Part shown: positions 1 to 10,788 of the stretch, piece after piece
Layout: each line of letters opens with the position of its first letter
Position numbering within the stretch: the stretch's first letter is position 1
Source: Atopsyche davidsoni
Taxonomy: Eukaryota > Arthropoda > Insecta > Trichoptera > Hydrobiosidae
Assembly (NCBI GenBank): GCA_022113835.1
Contig: JAILWY010000009.1
Location: 471,501 to 535,500, forward strand
Direction of reading: 5' to 3'
DNA: 64,000 nucleotides
The notes under the pieces: model-generated
Databases searched by the model: none
What the model was told of the DNA's origin: nothing
Seen by the model: only the letters and a program-made list of their open reading frames with translations
Program-made: the position numbers and the translations under genes

Positions 1-2524
1 AAATATATCAAACCCTGAAGAATTATTAGATTCTTTAACCAGCAGTGTTATAAATGAAACGATAGTTCCACCAGGAGATGATCATAGCGTAAACATTCAA
101 AATGAAAAAGATCTTTCCAAGTCAGAATCATCCAGTAAGTATGATTCACAAGATCTAAAAATAGTACAAAGTCATCATCTCAATGAACAATTAAATTCAT
201 TAAATTATCCTCCTGAAATCTATAGAAATGGTAAATTAACATTAAAAGGAACATCACTGGAGAATCTTGTAAAGCAATTTTACAATTTAACTTGTAATTT
301 TTGTTCTACAAAACCAACATTTGATTTACTTGCAGATGTAAGTATTATTTAATCAAAAAGAAAATTATATAACCTTTTTTTATTTTAAAGATGTATTACA
401 CTTTTAGCTCTTCAAACATTTTGAAATATTACACGATACGAGAGGATATGTCACATGCTGCAATGCTCGCTTGTACCAGAGAAGAACGATCTACTTACAC
501 ATGGCACGACACATACAACCATCTGCATTTGAGTAATGAATGTTTTCTCAGTATTTTTATTTTATTTCTTAAATGTTTTTGCCATAACATTTCTTTTCTG
601 CTGATAGATGTCCAATATGTAAGAAATCAATATCGCGACCCAACACATTAAAGCTACATCTTCAAACTCATCTTATGTATTCAGAGAAGCCATATAAATG
701 TGATCAATGTGATAAAAGGTACACTGTAAAGATTTTATTATGTAATTATATACATAACGGCCCGGCATATTTGTCTCTGTGTTTAGTAAAGAAGCTAGTT
801 ACAATTTAGAAGATGCCAGAATTTGAAATTTCTCATTAGGTGAAATCAATTTTTATATCAATTTTAAATATTCTCAACTTGCGCCGATTTGTCTATTTTG
901 TAATTTTATTTAAATTTAGTTTGTGTATATATTTTTATATAATTTAAAATTTTAACGTTTGTCTTCATTTTTAGATACAGTGGATTGAGTGGTTTGACTA
1001 GCCATAAACTAAGTCACATTCCATTAGAAAAAAGAAGTCAATTTCACTGTGAAATCTGTGGTAAAATGTAAGTTCTCATCAATATTTAAAAAAATAATTA
1101 AAAATAAATATTTTTTTTTATTAGTGGCCGTTTTCGCCTACCTTTCACATTGGCATTATCAAACAGAGTGACGGTCACCAATAAAAATCTATATATGGAA
1201 AAATCACTCAAGTATTTTACTTATTAGTTAAAATATTAAAATGGAATTCCACCAAGTCTGTTAAAAATATTGAATTTCCAATATTTACTTAATATCAAAC
1301 CCTCTTTATCATACAAATTGTCAACAGAGCCAGTACGCCAATCGTAACATAAACTTTAGTAAAATCAGATTACAAGTATTTAGATTTACATGGATAATAA
1401 TTTTTGATTTTCCACTTTAGAAATAACATTTTAAAACATTGTGATTATAATAATCAAAATGATAAATTATGTTCTTTTAGATTTACTTTAGCAAAATACC
1501 ATAAAGCACATATGGCATCTGTCCACCCTAAAGAAAAATTCTTATGTTCAGAATGTGGGCGCAGTTTCCAAACTAAAATTAATCTGAATACACATATGAT
1601 GACACACGATCCAATTGGGAAATACAAGGCACAATGTCAGCATTGTGGATTTGTGTAAGAAAACAATTATTTCATCAGTATCTAAATCTCTACCTTTATC
1701 ATACATTTTACTTGATAATGTTCTCTGTTTTTAGGTGCAGAAATACCCAATCGTTGCAGCGACATATGAGAAGGCATACTTCAGAAACTCTCCATTGTGA
1801 TATGTGTGACTTTAATACTCATCTAAAACAACAGCTGCATCTACATATTAGAGTTAAGCACTCTGAAGAAAAACCATTTGTATGTATTGTGTGTAGAAAA
1901 TGTTTCAAACTTAAAAATATTCTCAATGTAAGTACTTTTCAATCATGAGAATCTTTTCTGTTTATACTGTTTTAGTTTAATTTTCATATTTAAATATAAA
2001 AATTTTTAGACCCACATGGCTCAACATACCGGAGAAAAGAAATTTCACTGTTCATTTTGCCCAAAAATATTCGCCTCCTCTGGAAATTACTACACCCACC
2101 GTAAAAGAATGCATTCTGACAAATTCACAAAAAATTCAGTTGTTAAAAAACAGGATATTCATGTGAGTTTTCGTGAAAATATTTATTGTCATACTATAAT
2201 TCTACTTTAACTTGTTACAGTAATTATTTGAAATAATGAAAATTATTTTATTTTAATATTTTAAATAAAAATATTGTGATTTTATATGTGACCGTTTTCA
2301 CCAACCTGTTTCTTTGGCATATTCAAACTAAGTATTTTTAGTTGAAAATATTATGTAGTTCAACCTGATACTTTCTGTCAAAAATATTTCATTTATTTTA
2401 CTTTATTTAACAGAAAATAAATCACAAGACTGGACCAGAAATGGACAAAATAAATAAATCAAACATTCTACACAATCTTGCAAGACAGGAACTCAACCAA
2501 CTCAAGACCAATAAATTAAAATAA
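1..2524 (+). CDS. ZAD-family C2H2 zinc-finger protein, copy 1 (5' partial)
   Basis: Putative nuclear DNA-binding protein; the 5' part with the expected ZAD lies outside the window. Exons: 2-337, 408-532, 608-718, 975-1067, 1481-1654, 1735-1927, 2010-2162, 2414-2524, giving 431 residues plus stop. All junctions are GT-AG and the frame is continuous. The first exon is an acidic, serine-rich linker ending in a C-X2-C pair (CNFC). After it comes the degenerate finger with adjacent cysteines (VTCCNARLYQRR), then canonical C2H2 fingers such as CPICKKS, CDQCDKR, CEICGKI, CSECGRSF and CSFCPKIF. The C-terminus is short and basic (LARQELNQLKTNKLK). The adjacent-cysteine finger recalls grauzone-type proteins, which is known family pattern; the DNA target cannot be inferred. 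Finger exons of 125, 111, 93, 174 and 193 nt match the next two genes exactly. Introns carry the dispersed hairpin repeat near 1125 and 2288. Confidence 0.85.
1125..1280. repeat. Dispersed hairpin repeat, rearranged copy in zinc-finger intron
   Basis: The hairpin segment (1125-1163) reads on the minus strand, while the following tail (CACCAATAAAAA ... GGAATTCCACCAAGT) reads on the plus strand. Local inversion or two head-to-head insertions would both explain this. A poorer copy with the same mixed orientation lies at 2288-2395 in the last intron of the same gene. Confidence 0.6.
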
Positions 2525-3403
2525 TGAAAAATATCAAAGTTTTATTATAACCTTGTGATTACTTTTAAACAATAATTTACTGTCATCGTAGCACTTAAAT
2601 TCACACAAAACTTTTAAATAGCCAAAGTTTTAGCTTACAATATAAGATTTCCTACCACAACAATTGACTTTAAGCAATCCACAAACATGCACTGACTTGA
2701 TTGGTTAAACTTCTCCGTGAAAAAAAAAGTCTGCATTTCAGTAGTTAACAGCATTTCAAAGTAAATCCCATAAACAAGATGTTTGTTATGATGATGGAAA
2801 ATTATTTATAGTTCATTATGTGCAATAATCAAAAGCAATATAGTTATAATTTTAAAAAAAAAGCTGTTACACTAAAATATGTTAATACTAGTAATATAGA
2901 AAGAAGCAATTATGTTGATATGGAAATAATTCATTGGAAGAATTAATCGAATGACCAAAATGTATTTTCAATCTTTACCAATCAATTATATTTTAATTTA
3001 AAAAATGTGTTGCTTAACAAATATACTCAATCTTTAAATTGACAGACATGTGGCAAAAAAATGTAGCAAAATGTAATTTTACTTTACTTGAAGGCAATAT
3101 ATTGCAAAAGAGTAGGTAGCACTTAAATCTGAATTTTAAAACGCAGTATTGAATATAATTTACTTAGGTACATATTCTAATAAAGCTGTGAATGCTCAAG
3201 CATTCAAGTATTAAAATATTCATTGTCGGTTAGAATTATTCACTTAATTGGCCTTTGTGTAGAAAATAAATTATTTAATTAGTTTCCATTTTCTTCAAAA
3301 TAATCACAGTAACTACAAAATTTTTTACTTAAAAAAAATTGCGTTAATAGATAATTTCAATCGTTTTATTTTTTTGTGAGATGGATTACAATTTTATAGT
3401 CCG
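2525..3403. other. 3' flank of zinc-finger copy 1, no gene seen
   Basis: AT-rich sequence after the stop codon. It probably holds the 3' UTR. I see no ORF with family character and no clear repeat structure. Confidence 0.5.
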
Positions 3404-3521
3404 CGCCACCAAAGAAGTCCCGTAGACGCGGCGCTGCTATCGCTTAGAAAAATGTTGCCAACGTTATTTCATTTATTTACGCCAGAAGTTGGGAAATAGA
3501 TTTGAAGAGAGTCGTCCTGCA

Positions 3522-4273
3522 TCCCACTAACACTATAAATGCGTAAGTTTATGGATGTTTCTCACTCTTTCATGCAAAAACTGCTGAACGAATTTAGTTG
3601 AAATTTGGTTCAGAGGCAAGGATTATTAATTTGATTAATAATCCAGAATAACATAAAGGCTACTTTTATTACATATAACAAAGGTGAAACCGCGTAGAAA
3701 AGCTAATATAAAATAATGTTACAACATACTATAGCGTCAAATAAGATATAAGTAATACATTTATAACGGTTAGCTAAAAATAAATAACGAATAATCAAAC
3801 TATGTCCTTTATTTTGTCAGTTTTATAATTTACAACATTTTATTATAATTATGGTCACATAATGGACCAATACCAGACATACTAATGTAAAATTGATGTA
3901 TTTTTTGTCGAAAATAGCACAGATATCAAAATCATCAATATTAATTTTTTTCGGATGTGGTCGACTCTTTCCAGGAGTAACAACTTTACTCGAGGATCCA
4001 ATTGCTTGTTTGCTTTCTTTGGTAATCCTAGACACAGTTTTTTCAGAAACACCTGTAATAAAAAAAAACATTAACACAATCTGATCTACATATAAATGAA
4101 TCGCTAATTGTGTTGTTAAGGACAAAACTCGAGAACGGTTGGACCGTTTCAGTTTTTTAGATGTTAGTAACTCTGAGGAAGGTTTCTAAGGAGAGCAGAT
4201 TTGTAAGAGTAGCCAGACAAATAGTAAAACATTTGTCGGCTTTCCACGAGCAAAGCCGGTGTGGGGCTGCTAG
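3522..4273 (+). mobile_element. Helitron-like termini enclosing foreign sequence
   Basis: The left end resembles the common lepidopteran Helitron start (TCCCACTAACACTATAAATG), with A before TC. The right end has the hairpin CGGCTTT...AAAGCCG and terminates in CTAG followed by T, the expected A/T insertion context for Helitrons. The interior contains a minus-strand transposase exon (3891-4052), so either a fragment was captured or two Helitron pieces flank it. No Rep/helicase coding is visible. Confidence 0.5.
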
Positions 4274-4887
4274 TTAAGTAATAATACATACATTAACATT
4301 TTATATGCAGTTCTTGCAAAATTAGTATTCTATTAAACTTATTTTAGTTATTTTATTTTGGTACTTGTCTTTTATCCGACCACAAAAAAACATTGTCCTA
4401 TTGTTTTGCTTTTTTTGTTGGCAACAGTGTCTATTTTTTGCTTCTTTTGTTGGCAACAGTGTCTATTGGCGAGAAAACACGTATTGTTTATTTATTTAAT
4501 TTAAAGTATTAACCTAACCGTCAAAGATAACCGTTTTTTTCATTGTTTGTAAAATATATGATACAAAATTGAAAAAAAACTTTCATTTCTATGACGAGAC
4601 TCGCTGTTGCCAACAAAAGAAGCAAAAAATAGACACTGTTGCCAATAAAAAAAAGCAAAACAATAGGACAATGTTTTTTTGTGGTCGGATAAAAGACAAG
4701 TACCTTTATTTTTCTCAAAGTACGGGTAAATATTTATTCGATGACAACCCCAAATAATTACCTGTCATGACAGCAACTCTGGCACGAACATTATTTATTG
4801 GGATCAGAACACAGTTATTATTCACAAAACTGCTTCACCTTGAGAATTACTTCTCGGCCCACACTTTTCATCACTTTAGGCATAGTA
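3891..4887 (-). pseudogene. DDE-type transposase N-terminal fragment, two exons, frameshifted
   Basis: Two minus-strand segments fit one gene. The upstream part (about 4887 down to 4764) starts MPKVMKSVGREVILKVKQFCE, meets stop codons, and continues in another frame as LIPINNVRARVAVMTG before a GT donor. The downstream part (4052 to about 3891) follows an AG acceptor and reads GVSEKTVSRITKE, then TPGKSRPHPK and a DDFDICAI motif. This pattern (helix-turn-helix followed by a P-rich linker and DDFD) matches a widespread insect DDE endonuclease family as I remember it. The catalytic C-terminal part is absent. The frameshift and stops make it a dead copy. Confidence 0.55.
4360..4704. repeat. Foldback element with ~100-bp inverted arms
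   Basis: Left arm 4360-4459 and right arm 4604-4704 are reverse complements over about 100 bp with very few differences, separated by a 144-bp loop. The left arm contains two tandem copies of TGTTGGCAACAGTGTCTAT. The arms begin GGTACTTGTCTTTTATCCG. No coding capacity is seen. Likely a foldback MITE. Confidence 0.75.
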
Positions 4888-5176
4888 AACAGTACTTTTA
4901 ACGTCTTTTTCTATTAAAATACGACAGCTCTCTTTCACTAACAATGTACAACATGGCCGATCTGTCAAATTTAGTTCAATTTTTCTCCGCGGGACTTCTT
5001 TGGTGGCGAGGACTCTACCTTGTGATATTGAATTGTTTACTTGACGCCTTGTATAATTAGGCCGCGACCTGGCAACACTATCTCTGCTCTCTGGCGTAAA
5101 TTGCTCCAAGTCAAAACTTGTCATTTTATTGTTTCTTTTTTTCTTAATTAATATGCCTATTATTCTATAGTTAACT

Positions 5177-8100
5177 ATGGCTGTTCAGTCTAGTAAAACT
5201 TGCAGACTTTGTCTTGAAGATGAAATGAAAAATATAGATATATTTAGTCGTGATTGCGCTGAAAAAAGTCTTTCAAAAATGATACATAGATTGTTTTCTT
5301 TTTGGGTATGAACATATTTACTCTATTCTCTATTTACATATGTATTTATTTATGAGCTTTAATATGTTTTTATTACGCTAACATAATATTAAAATTTTTC
5401 AGATTAAGCCGAGTGATATATTACCAAAATTTTTATGCACACACTGTATTAGACTGGTCAAAGAATATTATAACTTCTCGGTCAGCGTTAAAGAATGTCA
5501 AAAGATTTTATCTAAAAAAAGTAATAAGCTAAATACTCACGTAAATGGCAGTTCAAGCTTATCAAAGGTATTACTAAATCAAGATAGTTCATGTTTGTAA
5601 AGCGTAGTAAATAAAAATTTACCGTCATATATTGTTTTTTTTTTATATTCAGGAATTGATTGAAAATACTGCCTCTGAACTTATAGTATCAAATTTAAAA
5701 AATCCACTAGTAAAAATTGAAATACGGGATATATCACCATCTGAATTTGGAGAAAGTGGAATTACCAATCATACCGAAGCTAAAGAGTGGACTGTAGCAG
5801 GTATACCTATTAAATTGGAAGACTGCCTTGATGATGAAAGCGCTATTAAATCTGATTGTGACAAGTACGAAAGTTTGGAGCCTGAAACGGTGGATTCTCT
5901 CAGTGGTGACAGCATTAATATAGATGACCTCTTTTTGGAAAATAAATTAAAATCTAAAACCAAAAAAGTATCTAAGGAAACTAAAAGAGAAATTCTAAAG
6001 AAAAAATCAATTAAAAATCGTACAAAAAATATATTATCCAGTGACATCAATATCACTCAAAATGTACTTGGCTTAAATGGTATTCCTGTTGAAATATTTA
6101 AGAATGGGAAATTAATGGTAAAGGGACCTCCACTAGATGATCTTATGAACCAGTTTTACGATATTTACTGTGATCTCTGTGTTACCAAACAAACATTTAA
6201 TCAAATATCCAAGGTGAGAAAGTAAATTCTTACTTTTCCCGCGTGAATTATTGCTTGATTTTATTACTCTAAGTCGTATGTGTTGATCCTTCAGCTCTTC
6301 CAACATTTTGAAGAAGAGCATGGAACAAAGGGCTATGTTATTTGCTGCAAATCTCGCTTGTATAAACGTCAAAAAATCTGTATGCACATGGCACGCCACG
6401 TACAGCCTTCTGCATTTGAGTGAGTAATTTTGCAAAATTGATTTCATGTAGCCAATTTTCATCCATTGTTAAAATTAATGTTATTTTATAACAATATTCT
6501 TTCATCAGGTGTCCAATCTGTAATAAGCCAGTATCTCGACCAAAATACTTGAAGATACATCTACAGACCCACTTGCCATCTTCAGAAAAATCTTTTAAAT
6601 GTGACACATGTGATAAACGGTACTCTTGAATCAAACACTACAATTTTTTTATATTTGGTGATTTATATATTTTTATGTAAAAATAATCCATTTTTTATAT
6701 TAATGGGAATTTTTAGATATAGTGGAATTGATGGATTAAATAGTCACAAATTGACTCATGTACCAATTGAAGATAGAAAAGCATACGATTGCAAGATATG
6801 TGGTAAACGGTAAGAAATCTATTTATGCGCTTAAAATTATTCGTAATTTATATAATACTTGACCTGTCAGAGTCTATAAATTTATTAAACTTTATTAAAA
6901 GTCAACTTCCTTCCTAATTACATTGCACTAAAACTTGTTACCATTTTAACTCCAAAATATACAGATAGAGAAAGTAGATAGAGCACTGGGCCGCATTGAC
7001 AATGGAGGTACGGGTTCGAATCCCACCAATGTCATGAAAGAAATATATATTTTCTCATCATAAATAATCATTGGTGCATTAATATTTTCTAAATTCATAG
7101 TCCTTTATTATTATAATCTTTATTAAACTAATATATTTTCAGATTCACTCTACCTAAATCATATTTCGGGCATATTAGAAGTGTACATTCCAACATCAAA
7201 TATCTGTGTGCAGAATGTGGTCGAAGTTTCCAAACTAAATCCAATCTTACTTTACACATGTCGACTCATGATCCTGAGGGAAGAAACATAGTTCAATGCC
7301 CACACTGCAGCTTTCTGTTAGTAGTAACATTTTTTTTAAATATTTAAACACAACACTATATAATATATATATATATATATTATTTTTCTTCTGGTGCCTC
7401 TCCTCATAGAAGGTTGGTTAGTTGACCAATTCATTGAATATATTTCTATCCTGGTCTCACTAATTCGGCCATGCTTCCAACTTCCAGTCACTGGTGTAAA
7501 TTTTGCATCCACGTAAGTTTAATCCTTCCAATGCTCCCCTTTCCTTAAAGAAGAACTGTGAGAACATAACACTTGATGAATCTCTAGCGAATTTTCAATG
7601 TTATGTCTCTTAAGCATAATACTTTTCTTAAGTTGTTAAATGCTGTCACAATTTCATTTCTTTATCAGGATTCCAGCTCTCATTCAGCCAGCTGCTTAAG
7701 GACTTAGTTGTAGAATGTGCTATGCATTGTCTCAATCTCACTTTAATTTCTAAGTCAGGATTCCAGTTCTCATTTAACTAGCTGCCTAAGTATTAAATTT
7801 TTTTCATTCCACTATTTTGCTGTCAACGTTGATTTGGAAGTTGTCAATCAACTCTACTGACAACCATTATTTATGTTTTCTTTATGTTCATGAAGAGGCC
7901 ATACTTATGGCTAGAAATGCTATATATATATATATATAAATCAAGAAGAATTTTATTTCTATTTTACAGATGCAAAAGTAAGCAATATTTAGAGCGGCAT
8001 ATCAAAATACACTCTTCAGAGCGGATACATTGTACTATGTGTGATTTTAGTACACATCTTAAATCACAACTATACAAGCACACCAGAGTAAGACATTCTG

Positions 8101-8569
8101 AAGAGAAGCCATTTGTCTGTGTAGTGTGTGGGAAACAATTTAAACTTAAAATTGGTCTACAAGTGAGTATTTATTTTTTTATTTTGACTTGAAGTTTTGC
8201 AATATCCAAATAGTTTATTTTCTGATCTTTTATTTGGCAGACGCATATGTCTCAGCATACTGGAGAAAGAAGATATTCTTGTTCTTACTGTCCTAAAACT
8301 TTTGTATCTTCGGGTAATTATTATACTCATCGCAGAAGAATGCATCCGGATCAGTACATTAAGAAGTCTTATGTGAGAACCATAGAACTTGTAAGTAAAT
8401 GTGAGTCCTTATGTTAGTAATCATAATTTCATAATCTGAACATTCTGTTTATTCTTTTCATGTCATACAGAAACCAAGTATTGATCAACGAAATCCAGAA
8501 GTTGAACAAGAAATAAGCAATGCTGAACTGGCTAGACAACAAATCAAACTTCTTGATAAAACATTATAA
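5177..8569 (+). CDS. ZAD-family C2H2 zinc-finger protein, copy 2 (complete)
   Basis: Predicted nuclear transcription factor, 599 residues, ten coding exons: 5177-5305, 5403-5567, 5653-6213, 6295-6419, 6509-6619, 6717-6809, 7143-7316, 7970-8162, 8241-8390, 8471-8569. The N-terminal ZAD (zinc-coordinating dimerisation domain) has C9/C12 (CRLC) and C55/C58 (CTHC). Exon 3 is an acidic linker with a lysine-rich stretch. About ten fingers follow, including the adjacent-cysteine one (VICCKSRLYKRQ) and canonical ones such as CPICNKP, CKICGKRF, CAECGRSF, CVVCGKQF and CSYCPKTF. The start is the first ATG before CRLC, with no in-frame alternative nearby. Grauzone-like architecture is an inference; targets are unknown. 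A polyadenylation signal lies near 8711. Intron 7 holds AT microsatellites. Confidence 0.92.
6962..7060 (+). mobile_element. tRNA-headed SINE fragment
   Basis: A tRNA-like B box (GGTTCGAATCC) follows a weak A-box-like stretch (GATAGAGCACTGG), inside intron 6 of zinc-finger copy 2. No clover-leaf stem pairs well, so it is a SINE head rather than a tRNA gene. Confidence 0.5.
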
Positions 8570-9028
8570 TTTTGATGAAAAATTAAGTTGCTTGTTTATT
8601 TTATAGCATTATACCGTATAGCTTTATAGTTATAGTTCTTTTAGGTATGCGTTTTGCTCTTTGTACAAATATTACTTAAGATTAAATTTCTATTGTACTT
8701 TTATATAAAAATAAATTTTTGTTTAAACCAATATTGAATTGTTTTTATTCTCTTAGTCTCCAAAAAAGCTTAAGTTTTAATAGTGAAAATAAAAATTGTA
8801 ATGCAAACAATAATAGGTAGAATCTTTATTTTCATTTCTCTATATACCATTTCTTTCATCCAAATCTATGGATCTATCTATATTGGCAGAAAAAGAAATT
8901 GATAATAATCTCTCAAGGACTAACACCTACAGAAGTGAAATGGTTTCCAGGAAAAACAAAGTCTAAGTACAGTGCGAAATTTGACTTGTACCTTCCCAAA
9001 AAAATGTACGATATTTTTTTGATAATAG
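8570..9028. other. 3' flank of zinc-finger copy 2, no gene seen
   Basis: Contains the likely 3' UTR with AATAAA at about 8711. The rest is AT-rich, without ORFs or repeats I recognise. Confidence 0.5.
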
Positions 9029-9340
9029 TGTTATGTGCCCCTCTCGGAACGCCACTTGCTTGACATGTGACTCCGCGGATGCACACTGGGTGGACTCTCT
9101 CGAACGTTTGAGTAATAACACTTTCAATACTTAATTATGAAGTTTATTTAATATATACATATGTACATCGGCAAACAGCCGATGGTCGAATTAGTTAAAA
9201 TAAATTATCCATCCCGAGAGCATAGCTCGCTCCTCGGTGGACTTTGAAAACAGACTGAATAAATAACTACAATGACATAAGGAGACCCGAGAGGCTCGAG
9301 AGCCAGGGCTCCGGCGATAACGGCCGATGATTTTCGAATG
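9029..9340 (-). mobile_element. Solo-LTR-like fragment, minus orientation
   Basis: Read on the minus strand, this stretch shares a series of matches with 19680-19848: GAGCTATGCTC, ATTCGACC followed by a TCGGCTG(G)TTGCCGATG hairpin, ATTAAATAAACT, AGTATTGAAAGTGTT, CGTTCGAGAGA, and an end in CATAACA. The internal AATAAA and the TG...CA-like border suggest the 3' part of an LTR. No gag or pol is nearby. It was interrupted by the adjacent LINE. Confidence 0.5.
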
Positions 9341-9350
9341 CTCTTGGAAC

Positions 9351-10001
9351 AAAAAAAAAAAAAATTTCAAAATTCTTTTATTTTTCAACAAGTTTATTAC
9401 AATAGATCTTATAACTAGTGTTTTGGTGGAGTGTTTGGCTATCCCCGTCCTGCGCGCAGGTTTCGGGGCTCTCAATGTGTGACTTAGGTGGTAGCGTACA
9501 TGATTTACTGTGGTTGTGATATTGTGTTAGGCAGGGAAAATGAGTGGGAAAAACCCTTTATTTGCATGTGTTTATGTGTAATAAATATCTACGAACTAAA
9601 TAACAAAGGTAAAAATTTATAACAATAATAGGTAGGGCAGGAGGATGCAATGTTCACTCCTGGGTATGTTTTTTGGGAACTTGGCGCTCCTTCTTGTATA
9701 AGGTGCCCCGGGAGCCGTCGGAGACTGTTATATTTTCACCGAGTAGGATGTGGTGAGGGAATTTGTGTCTATAGTGGAAAGGCAGTGAGTCTGGGGTATC
9801 GTCTCTGATCCCTTTGAGGAGGGGGTTTTTTGTTTTCCTTATGGACTGGTATAGTCTTTCGGTGACGTGAAGCGTCTTAGTTGCGATCGGTGGAATTTTG
9901 GTCTGGGCACAGAGGGTGGTTGTTGATGTATGGTAGTAGGCACCTAGGATGAGGCGTAGGCAGGAGTTTTGGGCGGCTTGGACACTCGCGATGAGGTGTT
10001 G
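9351..10001 (-). mobile_element. 5'-truncated Jockey-type LINE with 11-bp target duplication and poly(T) end
   Basis: GCTCTTGGAAC occurs at 9340-9350 and again at 10002-10012, a direct repeat consistent with a target-site duplication. The enclosed minus-strand sequence matches the reverse-transcriptase C-terminal segment at about 61010-61330 (for example the region encoding PPIATQTLHVTERL) and its 3' UTR motif ACCACCTAAG...GCGCGCAGGA. On the minus strand the element ends in AATAAAAGAATTTTG and then about 14 T, not A. No intact ORF. Confidence 0.75.
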
Positions 10002-10012
10002 GCTCTTGGAAC

Positions 10013-10391
10013 AGCATAGCGTCTCTTTTATTCACAATAAATATAAACAGTTACATTTGCTAGGAATGTCAAAAGAAAACATAAGAAATACCCAAAGGGA
10101 TTAGCAACATGAATATACAATAGAATACCAGATGGCAATTTAAATAGGTATCTTTCCAGGAAGGTGTCGTAAAGCGGCGACATATAATTACACAGGTGTG
10201 CCTTACTGCAATAAAATTATAAGACTTAAGTCGGTCGGTATGAACAATAGTATTACAATATTTCCGAGAGAGTAGCAAATGAAGTCCCGCCAATGAGTAT
10301 CATTTGAAAGGTTTTGAAAAGTAGCAATATTTTCCCTTCGATTTTGAATGAAGTGTCAGCGCTAAGCTCATAGAAGTTGGCGCACAGTGCT
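10013..10391. other. Intergenic, no gene seen
   Basis: AT-rich sequence between the LINE and the GC-rich minisatellite. No feature can be supported. Confidence 0.4.
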
Positions 10392-10511
10392 GCGGCCCCG
10401 CAACCCCGCAGTCCCGCGGCCCCGCAACCCCGCAGTCCCGCGGCCCCGCAACCCCGCAGTCCCGCGGCCCCGCAACCCCGCAGTCCCGCGGCCCCGCAAC
10501 CCCGCAGTCCC
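10392..10511. repeat. 24-bp minisatellite, five copies
   Basis: Unit GCGGCCCCGCAACCCCGCAG plus TCCC, five uninterrupted copies followed by a decayed partial copy. It lies about 280 bp upstream of the ATG of zinc-finger copy 3. The 24-nt period keeps several frames open, which explains the apparent proline-rich ORFs there. Confidence 0.9.
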
Positions 10512-10788
10512 GCGGCCCTGCACGCCCGCTCGCGGCAGTCGGCCGGGGGTCTACGGCGAATGCATTCGTTCGTTATTATACGTATTCATTTTGTTGCTTG
10601 TTATTATAATTGAAATGTCAATTGGTTTCTAGCGTGATATTGATTCGATTTATTAATTATAGGGATTTTATGTCAGTATGTTTTCTTTTCGGTTTTAAGC
10701 ATTACATTTACTGTATTGTGGTATGTACATATTTTTTGTTCAATTTTGCCGGTCATAACGTACGAGCGGTGAGAGTTGTTATGTCAAA

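Larger units (their letters stand above)
3404..5009. mobile_element. Nested transposon mosaic bounded by 19-bp inverted repeats
   Basis: CGCCACCAAAGAAGTCCCG at 3404-3422 recurs as its exact reverse complement at 4991-5009. Between the two lie Helitron-like ends (3522 and 4273), a broken DDE transposase fragment on the minus strand, and a foldback element (4360-4704). The 19-bp pair could be the termini of one DNA transposon or a leftover of a duplicated coding segment, since the right copy lies in an 82-codon minus-strand ORF (4876-5124) that I do not recognise. No target-site duplication was identified. Confidence 0.45.

Noticed and set aside
4876..5124. 82-codon minus ORF as a real gene divergent from zinc-finger copy 2
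   Set aside because: No family similarity recognised, and it overlaps the transposon mosaic; left as unresolved rather than annotated.
6962..7060. tRNA gene from the GGTTCGAATCC box (also at 12605, 17258, 42451, 60131)
   Set aside because: Acceptor and anticodon stems do not pair; these are SINE heads.
10377..10632. Proline-rich ORFs in two plus frames
   Set aside because: They are translations of the 24-bp minisatellite and lack splice or start support.
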